From Strongylocentrotus purpuratus (taxonomy: Eukaryota; Echinodermata; Echinoidea; Camarodonta; Strongylocentrotidae), in the NCBI RefSeq assembly GCF_000002235.5, contig NW_022145606.1, positions 17,562,254-17,626,253 of the forward strand: DNA of 64,000 nt, in the 5' to 3' direction. This document shows, in pieces, positions 42,859-55,400 of the stretch. A program made the translations under genes and the position numbers. How positions within the stretch are numbered: position 1 is the first letter of the stretch; the number at the start of each line of letters is the position of its first letter. A model generated the notes under the pieces. That model was not told the DNA's origin. It searched no databases and saw only the letters and a program-made list of their open reading frames with translations.

Positions 42859-44202
42859 ATGGGAATGACACACTCGAGGTCCGAGGACCTCTACAAGAAG
42901 TCTATTCTCGACTCAGAGACATTTATTGGCAGTAGAACAGAGACTCCTGGCTACTTTAGTCGGACGGTCCATACCTTGGACTTTCTGGATTCCAAATTCC
43001 CAAATCGTGCAAAGACAGAGATGTCCTATAATGGACCCCCATCCCACCTTCAGAACTCAATCGATGTGCATCCTTTTTGGAGTGAGTTTGGGCGTGAGTA
43101 TCAACCTACAGATCGCTACCATGACATGTCAGATGTGCCACGAGGGTTGGTGCCTGGCACAGACACTGCACAGGAGATGAGGAACCTAGAGCAAAGAGAA
43201 TCAATGAAAGACTTGAGGAACCAAGTCAAAGCTAAGATGGCTCAAGTAAGACCCATTCCTGAGGAAGAGCGGGAAGAACTGTCACAACCACAGTCTGTAC
43301 AAGCTCTGGATGAAGTGGACTCTGCTAAAATCCCACCGCTGCCACAGAGTAAACCCATCCAGCCCAAACCATCACAATCAACAGAAACAAAGCATTCCCC
43401 TTCAAAAATCTCAGACAATACATTGGATATACATGTAGATGCTGGGAGTTTCCAGGCCGAAAAAGCGGCTTTGGATCTCTTGGATACCGTGATCATGGAG
43501 AGTATGAACCTTGGGGACGAAGATGACGAGGAGGAGGTCACGACCCCTCCCGTTATACAGGACAGCAATTGGTCACTGGGGGCAGAGTCGTTCATGAAAG
43601 TTGAAACGCGCAGGCGGAACTTAGATAGACCTGCTTCAGGGGTAATGCTAGATGCCAATAACAGGAACTCTCAGAATGTGCTCCGGACATCTATGTACTT
43701 ACCAGATGCAAACTTCATGAGTCCGCACAGTGCAGCTGCAAAGTCCAACCCAAATACGTCATTGCTGGCCTACAGAATGGAAGCAGACAACCATCGAAAT
43801 GCACTAGACATCCGACCACGACCAAAGAGTACCCTAGGTTTTCCAACTGAGAAATCACTCAGTAATGGGCTGAGTAATAGCAGTATTGATACAGGAGTTT
43901 TCTCCGACAGTGGCACAACGAACAGTGCATCGAGCAACGACAGTGGGATTGGTTCAGGAGGGGGTGTGAGGGACTTGGTGAAGATTTACAACCAACAGAC
44001 GCGAGCATCCACGCTTGAACCCTCCTGGAAGAGGCGTTCAGCCAACCTGGATAATTATGGAAAGTCAGGAGGTACACAGACACTTGAGCAGAGCACCAAC
44101 CAAACTCAAAACTTGCCATTTGAAGACAACTTGGGGGCGCCTGATAACTCTGCCATCTTAGATGAGATTCGTAAGGAGTTACAGTTAAATCTTGCAAACT
44201 AA
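42859..44202 (+). CDS. Gene 2: 447-residue, mostly disordered protein with myristoylation and degron-like motifs
   Basis: One uninterrupted coding exon. The start is supported by an upstream in-frame stop and a strong start context (GCAACCATGG). The N-terminus MGMTHS fits the N-myristoylation pattern (Gly2, Ser6) followed by basic residues. Residues about 103-130 are helical and charged, a possible short coiled coil (TAQEMRNLEQRESMKDLRNQ). Residues 155-175 are Pro-rich (KIPPLPQSKPIQPKPSQ). Residues 219-226 are acidic. A Ser, Asp and Gly-rich segment at 338-369 holds DSGIGS at 361-366, matching the beta-TrCP phosphodegron DSGxxS. Residues 431-443 look helical (AILDEIRKELQL). No enzymatic domain, signal peptide or membrane segment. 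Composition and codon use look like a real gene. I do not recognise the family. Regulation by phosphorylation-dependent turnover and membrane attachment are inferences. Confidence 0.88.
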   Translation: MGMTHSRSEDLYKKSILDSETFIGSRTETPGYFSRTVHTLDFLDSKFPNRAKTEMSYNGPPSHLQNSIDVHPFWSEFGREYQPTDRYHDMSDVPRGLVPGTDTAQEMRNLEQRESMKDLRNQVKAKMAQVRPIPEEEREELSQPQSVQALDEVDSAKIPPLPQSKPIQPKPSQSTETKHSPSKISDNTLDIHVDAGSFQAEKAALDLLDTVIMESMNLGDEDDEEEVTTPPVIQDSNWSLGAESFMKVETRRRNLDRPASGVMLDANNRNSQNVLRTSMYLPDANFMSPHSAAAKSNPNTSLLAYRMEADNHRNALDIRPRPKSTLGFPTEKSLSNGLSNSSIDTGVFSDSGTTNSASSNDSGIGSGGGVRDLVKIYNQQTRASTLEPSWKRRSANLDNYGKSGGTQTLEQSTNQTQNLPFEDNLGAPDNSAILDEIRKELQLNLAN

Positions 44203-44940
44203 AGTCCTGTCGTAGAGATCGATTGTATGATAATCGTAATTGAACATGACCGCAACTACTTCCAAAAAAAATCAAATGAAGAGTAATTTCAATACCCTAT
44301 TGTATCCCATAGATAGAGATTATATTTTGATCAAATAATATGACATGTTGTCACTGTGTTACATCAAATGTTCACCCATTGCAAAAGGTAATGGACAAGG
44401 TTATTAAAATTGCTTTAGGTTGATTATGTGAACTGCCTTGCGATCATGTTATTAATGTTTTATGTCCTCCTAATCATTGCTGGGTATCCTTGTTTAGAGT
44501 CAATATCTAAATGATCATTTGTACATTATTTCTTTAACTACTGTACTGGAAAGTTCGAGCTGTATTTCAATATTTAAGCTATGAGTTCTCAGTACTCTAA
44601 AAGTGGTGTTTTGGCAGTGTCTTGTGGACCTACAGAATGTTTGTCTGATGTTGAGTTTGTTGGAGTACTTATAGTTTCTTTATGAGTGACCCTGGCTGGC
44701 TACTGGTCTCATTTACATCAGAGTAAGCCATTGCATCAAGACTAAGACCGAATTTGAAGAAAATAGGCGTAAATATTCATAAATGAATGATATACGGTAC
44801 GCCAATTTAACTATAACAACAACAACAACAACGAAAGAAACAGGATGTGTTTAATTAGTGTACCAGGATCTGGTATAATCTGATTATCCCTTCACAGAAA
44901 TCTCTATAGATTTCTAATCCTCCTTTTATTACCTTGTACA
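44203..44940 (+). other. Probable 3' UTR and downstream region of gene 2
   Basis: AT-rich sequence follows TAA 44200-44202, without an obvious strong polyadenylation hexamer close by. The end of the transcript is not determinable here. An (AAC)n run lies at 44816-44832. Confidence 0.4.
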
Positions 44941-45387
44941 ATACAGTGAAACCTGTCAAGACTGCTCGATGGGAAACATCAAAAGTGGTCTTCATAGGCA
45001 GGTGGTCTGACTTTATGTACAGGTTTCTTTTGTATAGGTTTCAATGAATTACCATATTCAAGGGAAACAAAAAATGAGGTCTAAATAGACAGGTGATCTT
45101 TTTATACAGGTGGTCACCAAAGCAGTTTGACTATACCTTGGTGGCCAGAGCGCTTGAACTTTTCTCTAAAGTAATTTTCTTTTGAGACTGGAGTCACTGG
45201 ACATCCTGCTCTCCTTCAATTTGGTAAGTAGTACACAAATATAGGTCACCTGCTTTTGTCTTTTCCCTTCAAAATGGTTTCTCATTGAAACATGTACTAA
45301 CGAAACCTGTACATAGAGACCTCCTGCCTATAAAGACTACTTTTCTTGTCTCCCTGCAGCGGTCTTTTCACACAGGTTTCACTGTAT
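44941..45387. mobile_element. 447-bp MITE with ATACAGTGAAACCTGT ends
   Basis: ATACAGTGAAACCTGT is exactly inverted at the right end. Internal GTGGTC, CAGGTGGTC and AAACATGTACTAA segments recur in solo fragments at 46500-46640 and 30195-30290. Confidence 0.85.
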
Positions 45388-47639
45388 ATCATTTAAAGCT
45401 GAGAATCTGCTCTTAGAACCAGACCTAAAATAACCGAAAAATTCTGTGTTGTTGTTGGGGGGTGGTGCCTGGTCATATTTTGATCACCTTACAAGCTCTG
45501 AAAGCCTCAGATACTTGCATGCATACTTGAAACAAACTCTTTAATCAGAATCAAACTGGTTTTTTATAATAGTGTACTGTATCACAGTAAAAATTGAATG
45601 TTTTGAACGGGGATGCCTTGGAAGTCATAGGCAAACCTTGTTGCTGTAACCTACATTTATATGTTAATTTGTAATATACATGTATGAACAGATATTATTT
45701 ATACTCAAATTATTATTTACATCTACATTATATGTGTTGGTTTTTGTGTTGTATTAACATTTGTAATTCCATCATATAACATCAATTTTTGTTGTGTATT
45801 TATGGTTGATTGTGGCCCTATATGTAAATTCCTTGAGTGAGCTATCCCCTCTACACTTTGTGAGCTAGCCCCTGTGATATTAAACTTTCAACATGGTGAT
45901 GTAAAGAGAAACAGAACTTGATTTAAATGGAATCTGCTTTTCAGTCCATTTCAGTCCATTTCAGTCCATTTCAGTTCAACTCAATGTATTTATTTATCCA
46001 ATGTACGTTCAACATGGATATTTGTTTATCTCACATGTAAAATAAAGGCTCGGACAAAGCTTACAAAGAACAGAAATATGATGATACAAAACATGGATAC
46101 ATCTTGGTGATGGCCTGTATAATCTCACCCTTGGACGGGTGTATTCACATATTTTGCCACTCATGCTTAAATGGCATTTAAAACAGTAACACACTGACCT
46201 TGATGAAATCCTTGATACATGTTAAGTGTGAATGCAGCTTGCTTGTTGTCTCCCCTGTACATTAAGAATGCTGTGTAAACCAAAATATTTTCTGTTTGTT
46301 AAACCTGGACCAATTCAAGAAGTGGTCCATATTTGAAAAGTTTCACAATGTGGAAGAACACAATAAGAACATACCTACCGGTACATGGACAGTTTCACTT
46401 TTTGTGAAAGTTAGTTATCCGTAAATATCAGTCCATAAAGATTTATGAACGGGTCATTCATTTGAAGATTCTGATGGAATTGCATTTACAGTACATGTAT
46501 GTCGTACAGGCCACCTGTATAAGAAGACCACCTGTCTATAAAGACCATATTTTTTGTTTCCCGTGAAAATGGTTTCACATTGAAACATGTACTAAATGAA
46601 CCTATACATGAAGACCACCTGCCTGCCTATAAGGTTTCAGTGTACGATGTATTTCCAATAGAGTATTATATACTGCCTCACGTTGGGTATGTAGTGGTAT
46701 TAGTTGATATGCGTGTGTATTGAAGTTGATCAGCATTCCAATCAATCATCACCTTTAGCTTTGCATCTTGTATTTTTTCATCTACATGTACGGTTTGTAT
46801 TCATTTCATTTCAACTGCTTCTATCATATGTTTCATATTTGATATTCATTGTATCTTTGTAGTCTAAGGTAATTTTGAGTTAATTTTTGACGGTTAATAT
46901 GTTCTTATTGAATCAAATTAAATTTGAATTAATTTGAGCCACTTTCTGTTCAAATTCTGGTATTCAAGATCACATTTGTCGACAAAGATTTTGACATAGT
47001 AGTTTTGACATGTCAATTCCTTTTTGGAATGAAATACAATTTTAGCATTAATTGCTCAAGGTGCTATTGTACTTTTTTTTATTCATCAACCATAGCCAAT
47101 CTATCATAGATAGCCAGCCTTTTTAAGTAATTTGTTTAAATGGTATGTTGCTTTTAAACAATACTTGCTTTAACTTAAAAAAGGCAGAGATAAATTTCTG
47201 ACCAAGATAATGATTCTGCTTTGTCAAAAAACAAAGAGACCACTACAGCTGCATATGAATAGAGGAATCTTGTGTGAGTTGCATCACATCTGCTTCTTTT
47301 CATGTAGGAAAAAGGGACATTTTGACAACATGTGTCGGCCTACAGGTTATGTAAAGAAATGGTAACAAATAGTTTTGTGGACATACATGTGACCTCCTGA
47401 CATCAGGAAGACTCTTTGGTCTCTGGTTATAGTGAGGCATTTTGCTTTTTCTAGTGAAATTAATGAAAATTTGTTCATGTTGGATGTTACTCATAGATGC
47501 TTTGAAGTGAATCGCTCTCAGGACAATGATGGAATGATGACACTTTGATAATTGTACCCAAACAAAATGTTAGTTAATTAGTTGTACATTCATAATAATT
47601 CCTAAAACATCGAGCTATTAAAGGCAATGCATAGATCAC
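45388..47639. other. Intergenic with a repeat fragment and a short tandem
   Basis: Contains four copies of TTTCAGTCCAT-type 11-mers at 45940-45976 and a fragment of the previous MITE family at 46500-46640. No gene recognised. Confidence 0.55.
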
Positions 47640-47938
47640 CAGGGGGGTGTCTCACAAAGATCCTAAGTAGGACTTAAACATTATGGAAAGCCGTTCGCAT
47701 CTTTCAAAATATTTTGTAAAAGTTATTATAAACGGCATAAAATGTTGATTCAAATCATTCATATTTTCTATTATCAAGGAGATTTCATGTTCTTGATGTA
47801 AAATTTATGAAAAGTCTAAAAAACTTCAATTTTTGCTTTTAAATATATTTTATTTTAAGGCAACAAGTGGCTCTCCATAATGTTTGAGTCCAACTAAGAG
47901 TTAAGTTTGACTTAGGATCTTTGTGAAACACTCCCCAG
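47640..47938. mobile_element. 299-bp MITE with TTTCACAAAGATCCTAAGT ends
   Basis: The left CAGGGGGGTGTCTCACAAAG and right CTGGGGAGTGTTTCACAAAG (inverted) continue as matching arms with GATCCTAAGT and CATTATGGA. Confidence 0.8.
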
Positions 47939-49457
47939 TAATGCTAACTGCCCTTATGAATCTGTCTTTGTAGACACGGTATTTCATAATGGTATTGCTC
48001 ACTAGTGTATGCTAATGAACCTTTAGCAATCAGCATCACTTTTCACACAACCGATATATTTTCTAAATAGACCATTTTCTTTTTAGTTCTATAAAGAGTG
48101 ATCAATATGGATGATACATGACTAGCTCTGTCAGGATTGTCTGTGTTGCTGCCTCTTCGCCTGCACAATCTGATTTTATTTTTTATTTTTAGGATATGAT
48201 ATAAAGGCAAACCAAGTTATTGTTTTTCATTGCTCTTTCAGCCTCATGTGTGCTTTGTTGTATATTGTGGGGATGATTTTATATTTGTAGATACCGGTAT
48301 AAACAAAGAACTGACAGCTCATTTTTTCTTCTTTATATACTATAGATATATGTGACTTTATACTTATCACTTTCGGAATAACTTACAATTTTTTTCTTTT
48401 CTTGCTTTTGATATGTCAGGTTTTACAATATAAATCCCAGTTTGATGGATGAATTAGAAAAATTAAAAAAATTAAAATTGAAATGGAACATTTTAGAAGT
48501 TTGATTAAATGAAATACAATGTGTAATTGAACAGGACCATGAGACAATATCCTCTACTGGTATGCCTTTTCTTCAATGCTTTTATATTATTGTTTTTGAC
48601 TTGATCCCAAACTGATAGTTTATTGTCACATATATTGATACAACTCTTTGTTTTTTTGTGGAAAACTGTTTTGTGCCTTTTTGTATTTCAACCACCATTC
48701 CAAGCACAGAAAGCATGTCACAGTATTGTATGTAACTTAGGTATTAGACAAGATAATATTAACCACATAACAGGATTTGATGCATTGTTTGCAGTAAAAT
48801 GTTATCAACATGTCTGTTTGGAGCCATAGGGGTGTTAACTCTGAGTGACATCATATGAGTTGGTATCCTTCCGGTTACAGAGAAATTGACAAATATATAT
48901 ACCAGTATATTTCTTTTTGCATAAGGAGTACATCCCCTTGCATTTTAAAAAGTGACTTTACATGTAATGAGTAAAAGAGAATAATTCATGTCCTTTTTCA
49001 CAGTACACAAATGGTGTATTTCTTATTCTATTTCACCACCTTGCTTTTATATGATGTACCAACTAAAGAATTTTGATGTTATTCCCTCATTTTAGTTAGA
49101 GAAATTTTGATACATCGCCAAAGAATTTGGTAATTCTAATTTTGTCACGGAGCATTACACAAAATAAATGGAATGGAAATTATGTGGCAGCTCAGGACAC
49201 TTTGTGACAAATTGCCAACACTTAATTGAGTGTCAAGCTATTGAAATTATAGCCGGCTCATTTTTATTTGCCAAATATTTTGTAAGTGATTTTGGGGGGA
49301 ATGGCTTTGAAAAGTGTTGTTGTGTATATTCTAATCAAGGTTGGGCAGCAGTGTAGATATGAATGCTTATTAGGTCTCTGAAGGATGGCTTGAGTCATGG
49401 TATTGGATAGAGAATAATTTCTCATATAATCAAATAAGATAATAATTAATAATATTT
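47939..49457. other. Intergenic, no gene recognised
   Basis: AT-rich, with short random ORFs only. Confidence 0.55.
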
Positions 49458-49763
49458 TGCACTATATTGCTCTTAATATATCGACAAAGTCTCTAAGCGC
49501 TTTACAGATATATTATTACTGCGGTCATCGGATTCAGGCATGCTAGCACACACAATGCATAATGTATTTTCAGACACTCACAATGATGAGCAAACAACAT
49601 TAATGTTCCCATTCTATTGGGTACCCATTTAACACCTGGGTGGAGAGTGGCACATGTAGATTAAAGTCTTGCCAAAGGACGTTAGTACCGGGCTTGGATT
49701 TGAACCCAGTACCTATTGAGCTACAGTCCGGTGACTTATCCACTAGACCACAACACCTCAACA
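49458..49763 (-). mobile_element. Full-length tRNA-derived SINE on the minus strand
   Basis: The minus strand reads GTGTTGTGGTCTAGTGGATA (A box) and GGTTCAAATCC (B box, 49696-49706). The body shares CTTTGGCAAG and ACATGTGCCACTCTCCACCC with the copy at 12797. It ends near an AT-rich tail at about 49440. Confidence 0.85.
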
Positions 49764-51180
49764 AAAATGTTCATCAATATTCTAATTGAAGACTGCTTAC
49801 ATTGATTGATAAGGGCGTTAAGTTTGTTATAAATTGTCCTGTCTTTGAGCCCAAAATATGCTCCATTCTGGTTATGGCTCCTACAATTTATCTAGTCCCG
49901 CATGAAATTATTTATTTACACTGCTCCAATACCACTGAATGATATGGACTATTTTATGAGATGTTTATATGCTGATCTATATAACTTTAACTTACATTGA
50001 TTTAATCATGACACAGAAAATTATATTTAACTTTTAATATCGAATATTAATATGTATAGTTTTGTTTCATAAAGGGTCCATAATTTTCTTGTTTAACACA
50101 GTATATTATAATACAGTATATTATATTTTTTACTCACTATAGACTCAAATTCTTTGTTTTATACAGTCTATTCATTCATGCATATGGGTAAGGTCTTTTG
50201 GCCGGTTATTTTTCCATAAATTCCATTATATTAATAATTTTGTAAGACCGTTGACAATGCATTTTTCATGTTACATTGGCTTGAACTTATGTGTACTTAG
50301 CAGAGCTTCAAAGAATAACTTGTACAAAATTAACGAAATAAGTTCTTTAAAAGAGCCACATAATGAATTCAATGTTTGTACTTCATGACTGATAATGTAC
50401 AGTGTAATCCACTCGTAATGCCAATGTTGATAAATGTTGTTTCATTAGAATTGAAGGTATAGACATTTTTTTGAAGTCAATCACTTTATGTTAACCTTTA
50501 GATGAAAGGAACTGTCCCGTATTCTCTACTAAAAGTTATTTATAGTGTACTTTTTTTAAGCACTAATTTATATTTGGACTTTGAAAACCATCATATTTAT
50601 CTAGGCATTACTTATTAGTAGAAGTTATATATGACAATAGCAGGAAGGTGTGTAACTTGACAAAAATATGTTTAATAATTTTCTACTCGGCCATTGTACT
50701 CCAGAAGATAGTAGTTATTTCAAGAAAACTGTATTCTTGTTTGATTTTAATTGTAAAATTTGTCCATATTTTTTGTCAACATACGGTACTTATCTTGTAT
50801 TACGAAGATGAAATAAGTCTTGACATTATACCGATTAAAAACATTATAATTATGATTAAACAGAGACTAATTTGTCAGAAATGTTTTTATTTTTATTTGT
50901 GACATGGTGAAATAAAGTGTAGATTGAGTAGTCTGGTTTGAAGTACTGGTGGCTGAGAGTATCAGTAAACTGTCATATGAGGTTCCAAGTACAAGTCTAT
51001 TCAAACTGATTGATGAAATAAATAAACAAATGATTTTAATTGAATAAATAACAACAACAAAAGGTGGTGCAATATTTCATCGGGCAACAATTGCTCCAGG
51101 CTTATTTCATTAAAGAGGTGGGGTTTGGACTGAGGTTATGATTATGGTTATGTCTAGGATGACGTATAGACATGGAGATA
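49764..51180. other. Intergenic, no gene recognised
   Basis: Very AT-rich. AATAAA motifs occur (for example near 50911), but no linked transcript is seen. Confidence 0.55.
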
Positions 51181-51189
51181 ATCTGTGTA

Positions 51190-51385
51190 GGGGGAAGAAT
51201 GAGGGCATGTAGAGAAGGTAGACATATGACTAATAACAAGATGGAAGGAGGGAGGGAAGAATGAGGGCATGTAGAGAAGGTAGACATGTGACTAATAACA
51301 AGATGGAAGGAGGGAGGGAAGAATAAGGGCATGTAGAGAAGGTAGAAATGTGACTAGTAACAAGATGGAAGGAGGGAGGGAGGAA
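51190..51385. repeat. 62-bp tandem repeat, three copies
   Basis: GAGGGCATGTAGAGAAGGTA recurs at 51201, 51263 and (one mismatch) 51325. Each unit ends GATGGAAGGAGGGAGGGA. Copies are nearly identical. Confidence 0.93.
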
Positions 51386-52252
51386 TGATAAGAAAAAGCC
51401 GAGAGACATAATAAAGGATTGAAAGCGATTTAGAGTCTATGGAAGAGATCGAGAGATGTGTGAAGAGATATGGGGCGTAAAACAAAATTACCAAACAAGG
51501 TGGTTGCTATATCTGCCTCTCTGGTAACACATATGATAAAAGGGGACCCTGACAAGTTAGAAGGTTAGAGGAAGTGGATGTAAGAAAATAAATGAATACA
51601 TAATTCAAAATCATTCAAGCGTAGGATTGTCCCACACAATGCTTCGGCGATAAAATTGTTTGGTAATGCTAAAGAACACCCATGATATCTACAAAGAATA
51701 GCTATGATCAATGGCGAACATTTCTTTGAATCGCAGGTAGGTGGCGGTATATCACTTCGGTTCGTCTAATGAATAGACCATTTCGTAGTTAGCACATAGG
51801 TCAAATGACCCCAAATATCCACAGATCTTTTACTCGTGAAGAAGTCCCACGTTGTGTATTTTAGAATATTCAATGTCAAAGTCATGTATGTGCTTCATGA
51901 AAAGCTTTTGTTTGCCCTCTTGTATCATAAGAATGTACGGTATACGTGCACACATAAATAATGATTACATAACATGAACACGTATTCATGTCGGTGGGTT
52001 TTACAATTTTATCAGAAATGACCTTTATCTGCCCATGCGCTGAAAGTATTTACGAAAGTCTGGTCTGAGGGTCAGGTCATTTAATCGGAAAGAGGGAAAA
52101 CATGTCAAAAGCAAGAAAGGCAACAAAAATGGCAAAATAATATAACATTGTGCGAACCCAATAAACAAACAACAAAGTTTTGAGAACCCTAATAATACCA
52201 GCTTCGTTCTTCGCTCGTCTCCTTTAACTCCTTCTTTCGGCTGCAGGCCTTT
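51386..52252. other. Intergenic, no gene recognised
   Basis: No coding signal or clear repeat. Confidence 0.55.
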
Positions 52253-52400
52253 CCCGCGTCATTTTTTTCTGCGGCACAGATTTTTTTTTTTTTTTTTTAA
52301 AGAGGTCTTGATTTAACCCTAACCCTAACCCTAAACTTTCCCATAGGCTCAACACGCACCTTACCCCAATCTGTGCCGCAGAAAAAAATAACGCTCCCGG
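52253..52400. mobile_element. MITE with telomere-like core, copy 1
   Basis: TTTCTGCGGCACAGATT is inverted at the right end as AATCTGTGCCGCAGAAA, with outer CCCGCGTCA / CGCTCCCGG. The core contains a T run and AACCCTAACCCTAACCCTAA. The copy at 55865-56030 is nearly identical. Confidence 0.85.
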
Positions 52401-52599
52401 TACAATCAGATGCAAAAAAATGAACGGATTTCTTTTTGATCTTTTCACATTCGATTTCAAAATCAACATTCATTTTTTAGGCGTCTAGATAAAAGGAGGT
52501 CTGAGAAGTGAAGAAAAACAGAGAAATATAAAATATAACTATTCATACAGACAATGGAACGAATCAAAATCAAAATCTTTTCGTTTTCAGCGACTGGCA

Positions 52600-52795
52600 A
52601 AATAGTATTGCCTTACCAAGTTTCGACGACGAGTTGGGGAGAGTCGACCCTAAATTTCCAACAATTTAAATTCCGATCCCATACGTATTAGCTGGGCCGG
52701 TGCCAGAAAATCAACTGTCGCAAACCATGTTAACCCTAGTAAAACAAAAAAACTGTTAATAACACACTTTTCATGAGCATATCTCCGACCCTTTC
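52600..52795. repeat. Diverged tandem family (AGTATTGCCTT... units), first block
   Basis: Contains AGTATTGCCTTACCAAG, GAGTTGGGGAGAGTCGACCC, CCTAAATTTCCAACAATTTA, CATACGTATTAGCTG and TCGCAAACCATGTTAACCCT. Blocks with the same ordered motifs occur at 54508-54879 and 56250-56720. Confidence 0.75.
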
Positions 52796-52800
52796 CTCAG

Positions 52801-54507
52801 CCCAGGACCAAAATCCAGTTGAAACCAATTGGAGCAAAACCAATTGAAACCAGTTGCCAACTGGTTTCAATAGGGAAATTGGAACAACTGGTTCCAATTG
52901 AAACCAGTTGCCAACTGGTTCCAATTGAAACCAATTGAAACCAATTGAAACCAATTGCCAACTGGTTCCAGTTGCCTAATTGGTTTCAACTGGAACCAGT
53001 TGTTCCAATTTCCCTATTGAAACCAGTTGGCTTCAACTGGTTTCAACTGGTTTCAATTGGTTTCAATTGGATCCAATTGAAACTTACAGTTGGCATAAAC
53101 TTAATTAGTTATAAGTTAATTAGCTCTTGCACTAATTATCGCTCATGTCAACACAGAAACATTGTTATATGTGTCTACATTGAGTACAATGTAAAGGGCA
53201 TTATACTATGCAGACCACATAATATACTTAACAAGGAAGGCATTGCCATTATATATGTTTGTATTTGATGTATTTTGTACATGGTTAGTGTTTTACTAAT
53301 CAAATTTTAATCTGTGTAATTACAAAAATATGTTACTAATGAACATGCTTATCATTGCTAATTAATCTTTATATTTATCTAAAACAAATGCACTACTTGC
53401 AAATGAAAATTAATTAATAAGTACATTGTAAATCAAAATAAATTACATAAAACATTGATCTGCACACAAGCATATAATATGCAAATTAACTGATTTCAAT
53501 TGGATCCAGTTGGGTAACTGGAAATATTTCCAATTGGAACCAATTGGGTAACTGGAAATGAATTCTAACTGGAACCCGTTGGGTAACTGGAAATGACTTC
53601 TAACTGGAAATGAATGCTAACTGGAACCAGTTGGGTAACTGGAAATGAATTCTAACTGGAACCAGGTGGGTATATAACTGGAAATAAATTCTAACTGGAA
53701 CCAGTTGGGTAACTGGAAATGACTTCTAACTGGAACCAGTTGGGTAACTGGAAATGACTTCTAACTGGAACCAGTTGGGTAACTGGAAATGACTTCTAAC
53801 TGGAAATGAATACTAACTGGAACCAGTTGGGTAACTGGAAATTACTTCTAACTGGAACCAATTGGGTAATTGGAAATGAATTCTAACTGGAACCAGTTGG
53901 GTAACTGGAAATGATTTCTAACTGGAAATGAATGCTAACTGGAACCAATTGGGTAACTGGAAATGAATTCTAACTGGAACCCGTTGGGTAACTGGAAATG
54001 ACTTCTAACTGGAAATGAATGCTAACTGGAACCAGTTGGGTAACTGGAAATGAATTCTAACTGGAACCAGTTGGGTATATAACTGGAAATAAATTCTAAC
54101 TGGAACCAGTTGGGTAACTGGAAATGATTTCTAACTGGAAATGAATGCTAACTGGAACCAGTTGGGTAACTGGAAATGAATTCTAACTGGAACCAATTGA
54201 GTAACAGGAAAATCATCTTACTGTTTCCAGTTAAACTTCTAACTGGAACCAGTTGGGTAACTGGAAATGACTTCTAACTGGAACCAATTTGAGTAACTGG
54301 GAAAATTACCTAACTGGTTCCAGTTGCACTTCTTATTGGTTTGAACTGGAAATGAGTACCCATAACAATATTTTCAAGTTCGGCAATTGGTTTCAACTGG
54401 AAATTTTCTATTCCAATTGAAACCAATTGAAACCAATTGAAACCAGTTGAAACCAATTGAAACCAGTTGGAGATTTCAACTGGTTTCAATTGGATTTTGG
54501 TCCTGGG
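52801..54507. mobile_element. 1.7-kb foldback built of AACTGG/CCAGTT/CCAATT units
   Basis: CCCAGGACCAAAATCCA at the left is inverted at the right (GATTTTGGTCCTGGG). The outer parts are short inverted units (TTGAAACCAATTG, CCAACTGGTTTCAA). The centre about 53500-54330 is a tandem array of about 36 bp, GGAACCAGTTGGGTAACTGG plus AAATGAATTCTAACT. A unique AT-rich stretch lies at 53085-53480. It sits between two blocks of the diverged tandem family. Confidence 0.85.
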
Positions 54508-54879
54508 AGGGCAGGTAATAACTCCCCCAAAAGTATTGCCTTACCATGACAATTTCGGCAACGTGTAGGGATGGGGCAACCCTTCATTTTGCATCGATTT
54601 GCGTCCAGATCCGAAATGTCGCAAACACTGTTATCCCAATAAAAGCATGTTGATTGCATATTTTTTCAAGAGAACTCTCCCAAAAATTATTGCCTTGCCA
54701 TAAAAGATTCGTCAACCAATTTGGGGAGAGTCGACAGCCCTAAATTTCTAACAATTTATGTCCCGGTCTATACGTATTAGCTGCGCCAGTGCCCGAGAAC
54801 CAAATGTCGCAAACAGTGTTAATCTTTTTAAAACCCTGTTTAAACCACACGTTTACATTATGTCCCCGACCCTTCACGA
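54508..54879. repeat. Diverged tandem family, second block (two units)
   Basis: AGTATTGCCTTACCATG at 54530 and ATTATTGCCTTGCCATA at 54687, each followed by the shared motif order ending in CGACCCTTCAC. Confidence 0.75.
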
Positions 54880-54918
54880 CAGTGGCGTAGACAGGTTCGT
54901 ACACCTGGGGGGGTGACT

Positions 54919-54944
54919 CAGGGGCGGATCTAGCTTTTTGCTAA

Positions 54945-54982
<38 letters not shown>

Positions 54983-55393
54983 GGTTGACCAATAATGACG
55001 ATGCGGAGCATCGTCCACGAGCCGCGAAGGCCGATTTTTTTTTGGGGTGTTTATTTGAACCCCGTAAGTGATGTTTTCCTGGCATCTATTAACACAATGG
55101 AGACCATAAAAAGCAGTGCATGATAACGTCTTTTTAAATCAAGTAACAGTTAAATACACATTTATATCCAGAGTTATCATGTGTTTGGTTAAGTTACCAG
55201 ATGAGTTGAATATCTTCTCACAATATTTGCACTTGAAAGGGTTTCTCTCCAGCGTGCGTTCTTTTTTCTTTCTTTTTTTCTCATTTTTTCCCCTTTTGTT
55301 TCCCTTTTTTTTTTGGTTTGTTTTTTGGGCCGCCCAAGGGGGGGGGGGGTTAAACCCCCTAAACCCCCCCCCCCCCCCGCAGATCCGCGCCTG
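54919..55393. mobile_element. Nested element with CAGGGGCGGATCT ends
   Basis: CAGGGGCGGATCT at the left and CAGGCGCGGATCT (inverted) at the right, each followed by long G or C runs (36 G at about 54946-54981). No clear target duplication. Confidence 0.7.
55163..55265 (-). pseudogene. C2H2 zinc-finger relic inside the nested element
   Basis: The minus strand reads PFKCKYCEKIFNSSGNLTKH, the C-x2-C-x12-H layout of a C2H2 finger, but the final His is replaced (HMITL). The HAGEKPF-type linker before it is in a different frame, so a one-base shift separates linker and finger. The rest of the array is gone. This is a fragment of a zinc-finger gene carried by or inserted in a mobile element. Confidence 0.6.
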
Positions 55394-55400
55394 TTTAATC

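Noticed and set aside
43242..44275. Two 138-codon minus-strand ORFs
   Set aside because: Antisense shadows of gene 2; composition mirrors the Ser/Asp-rich plus-strand frame.
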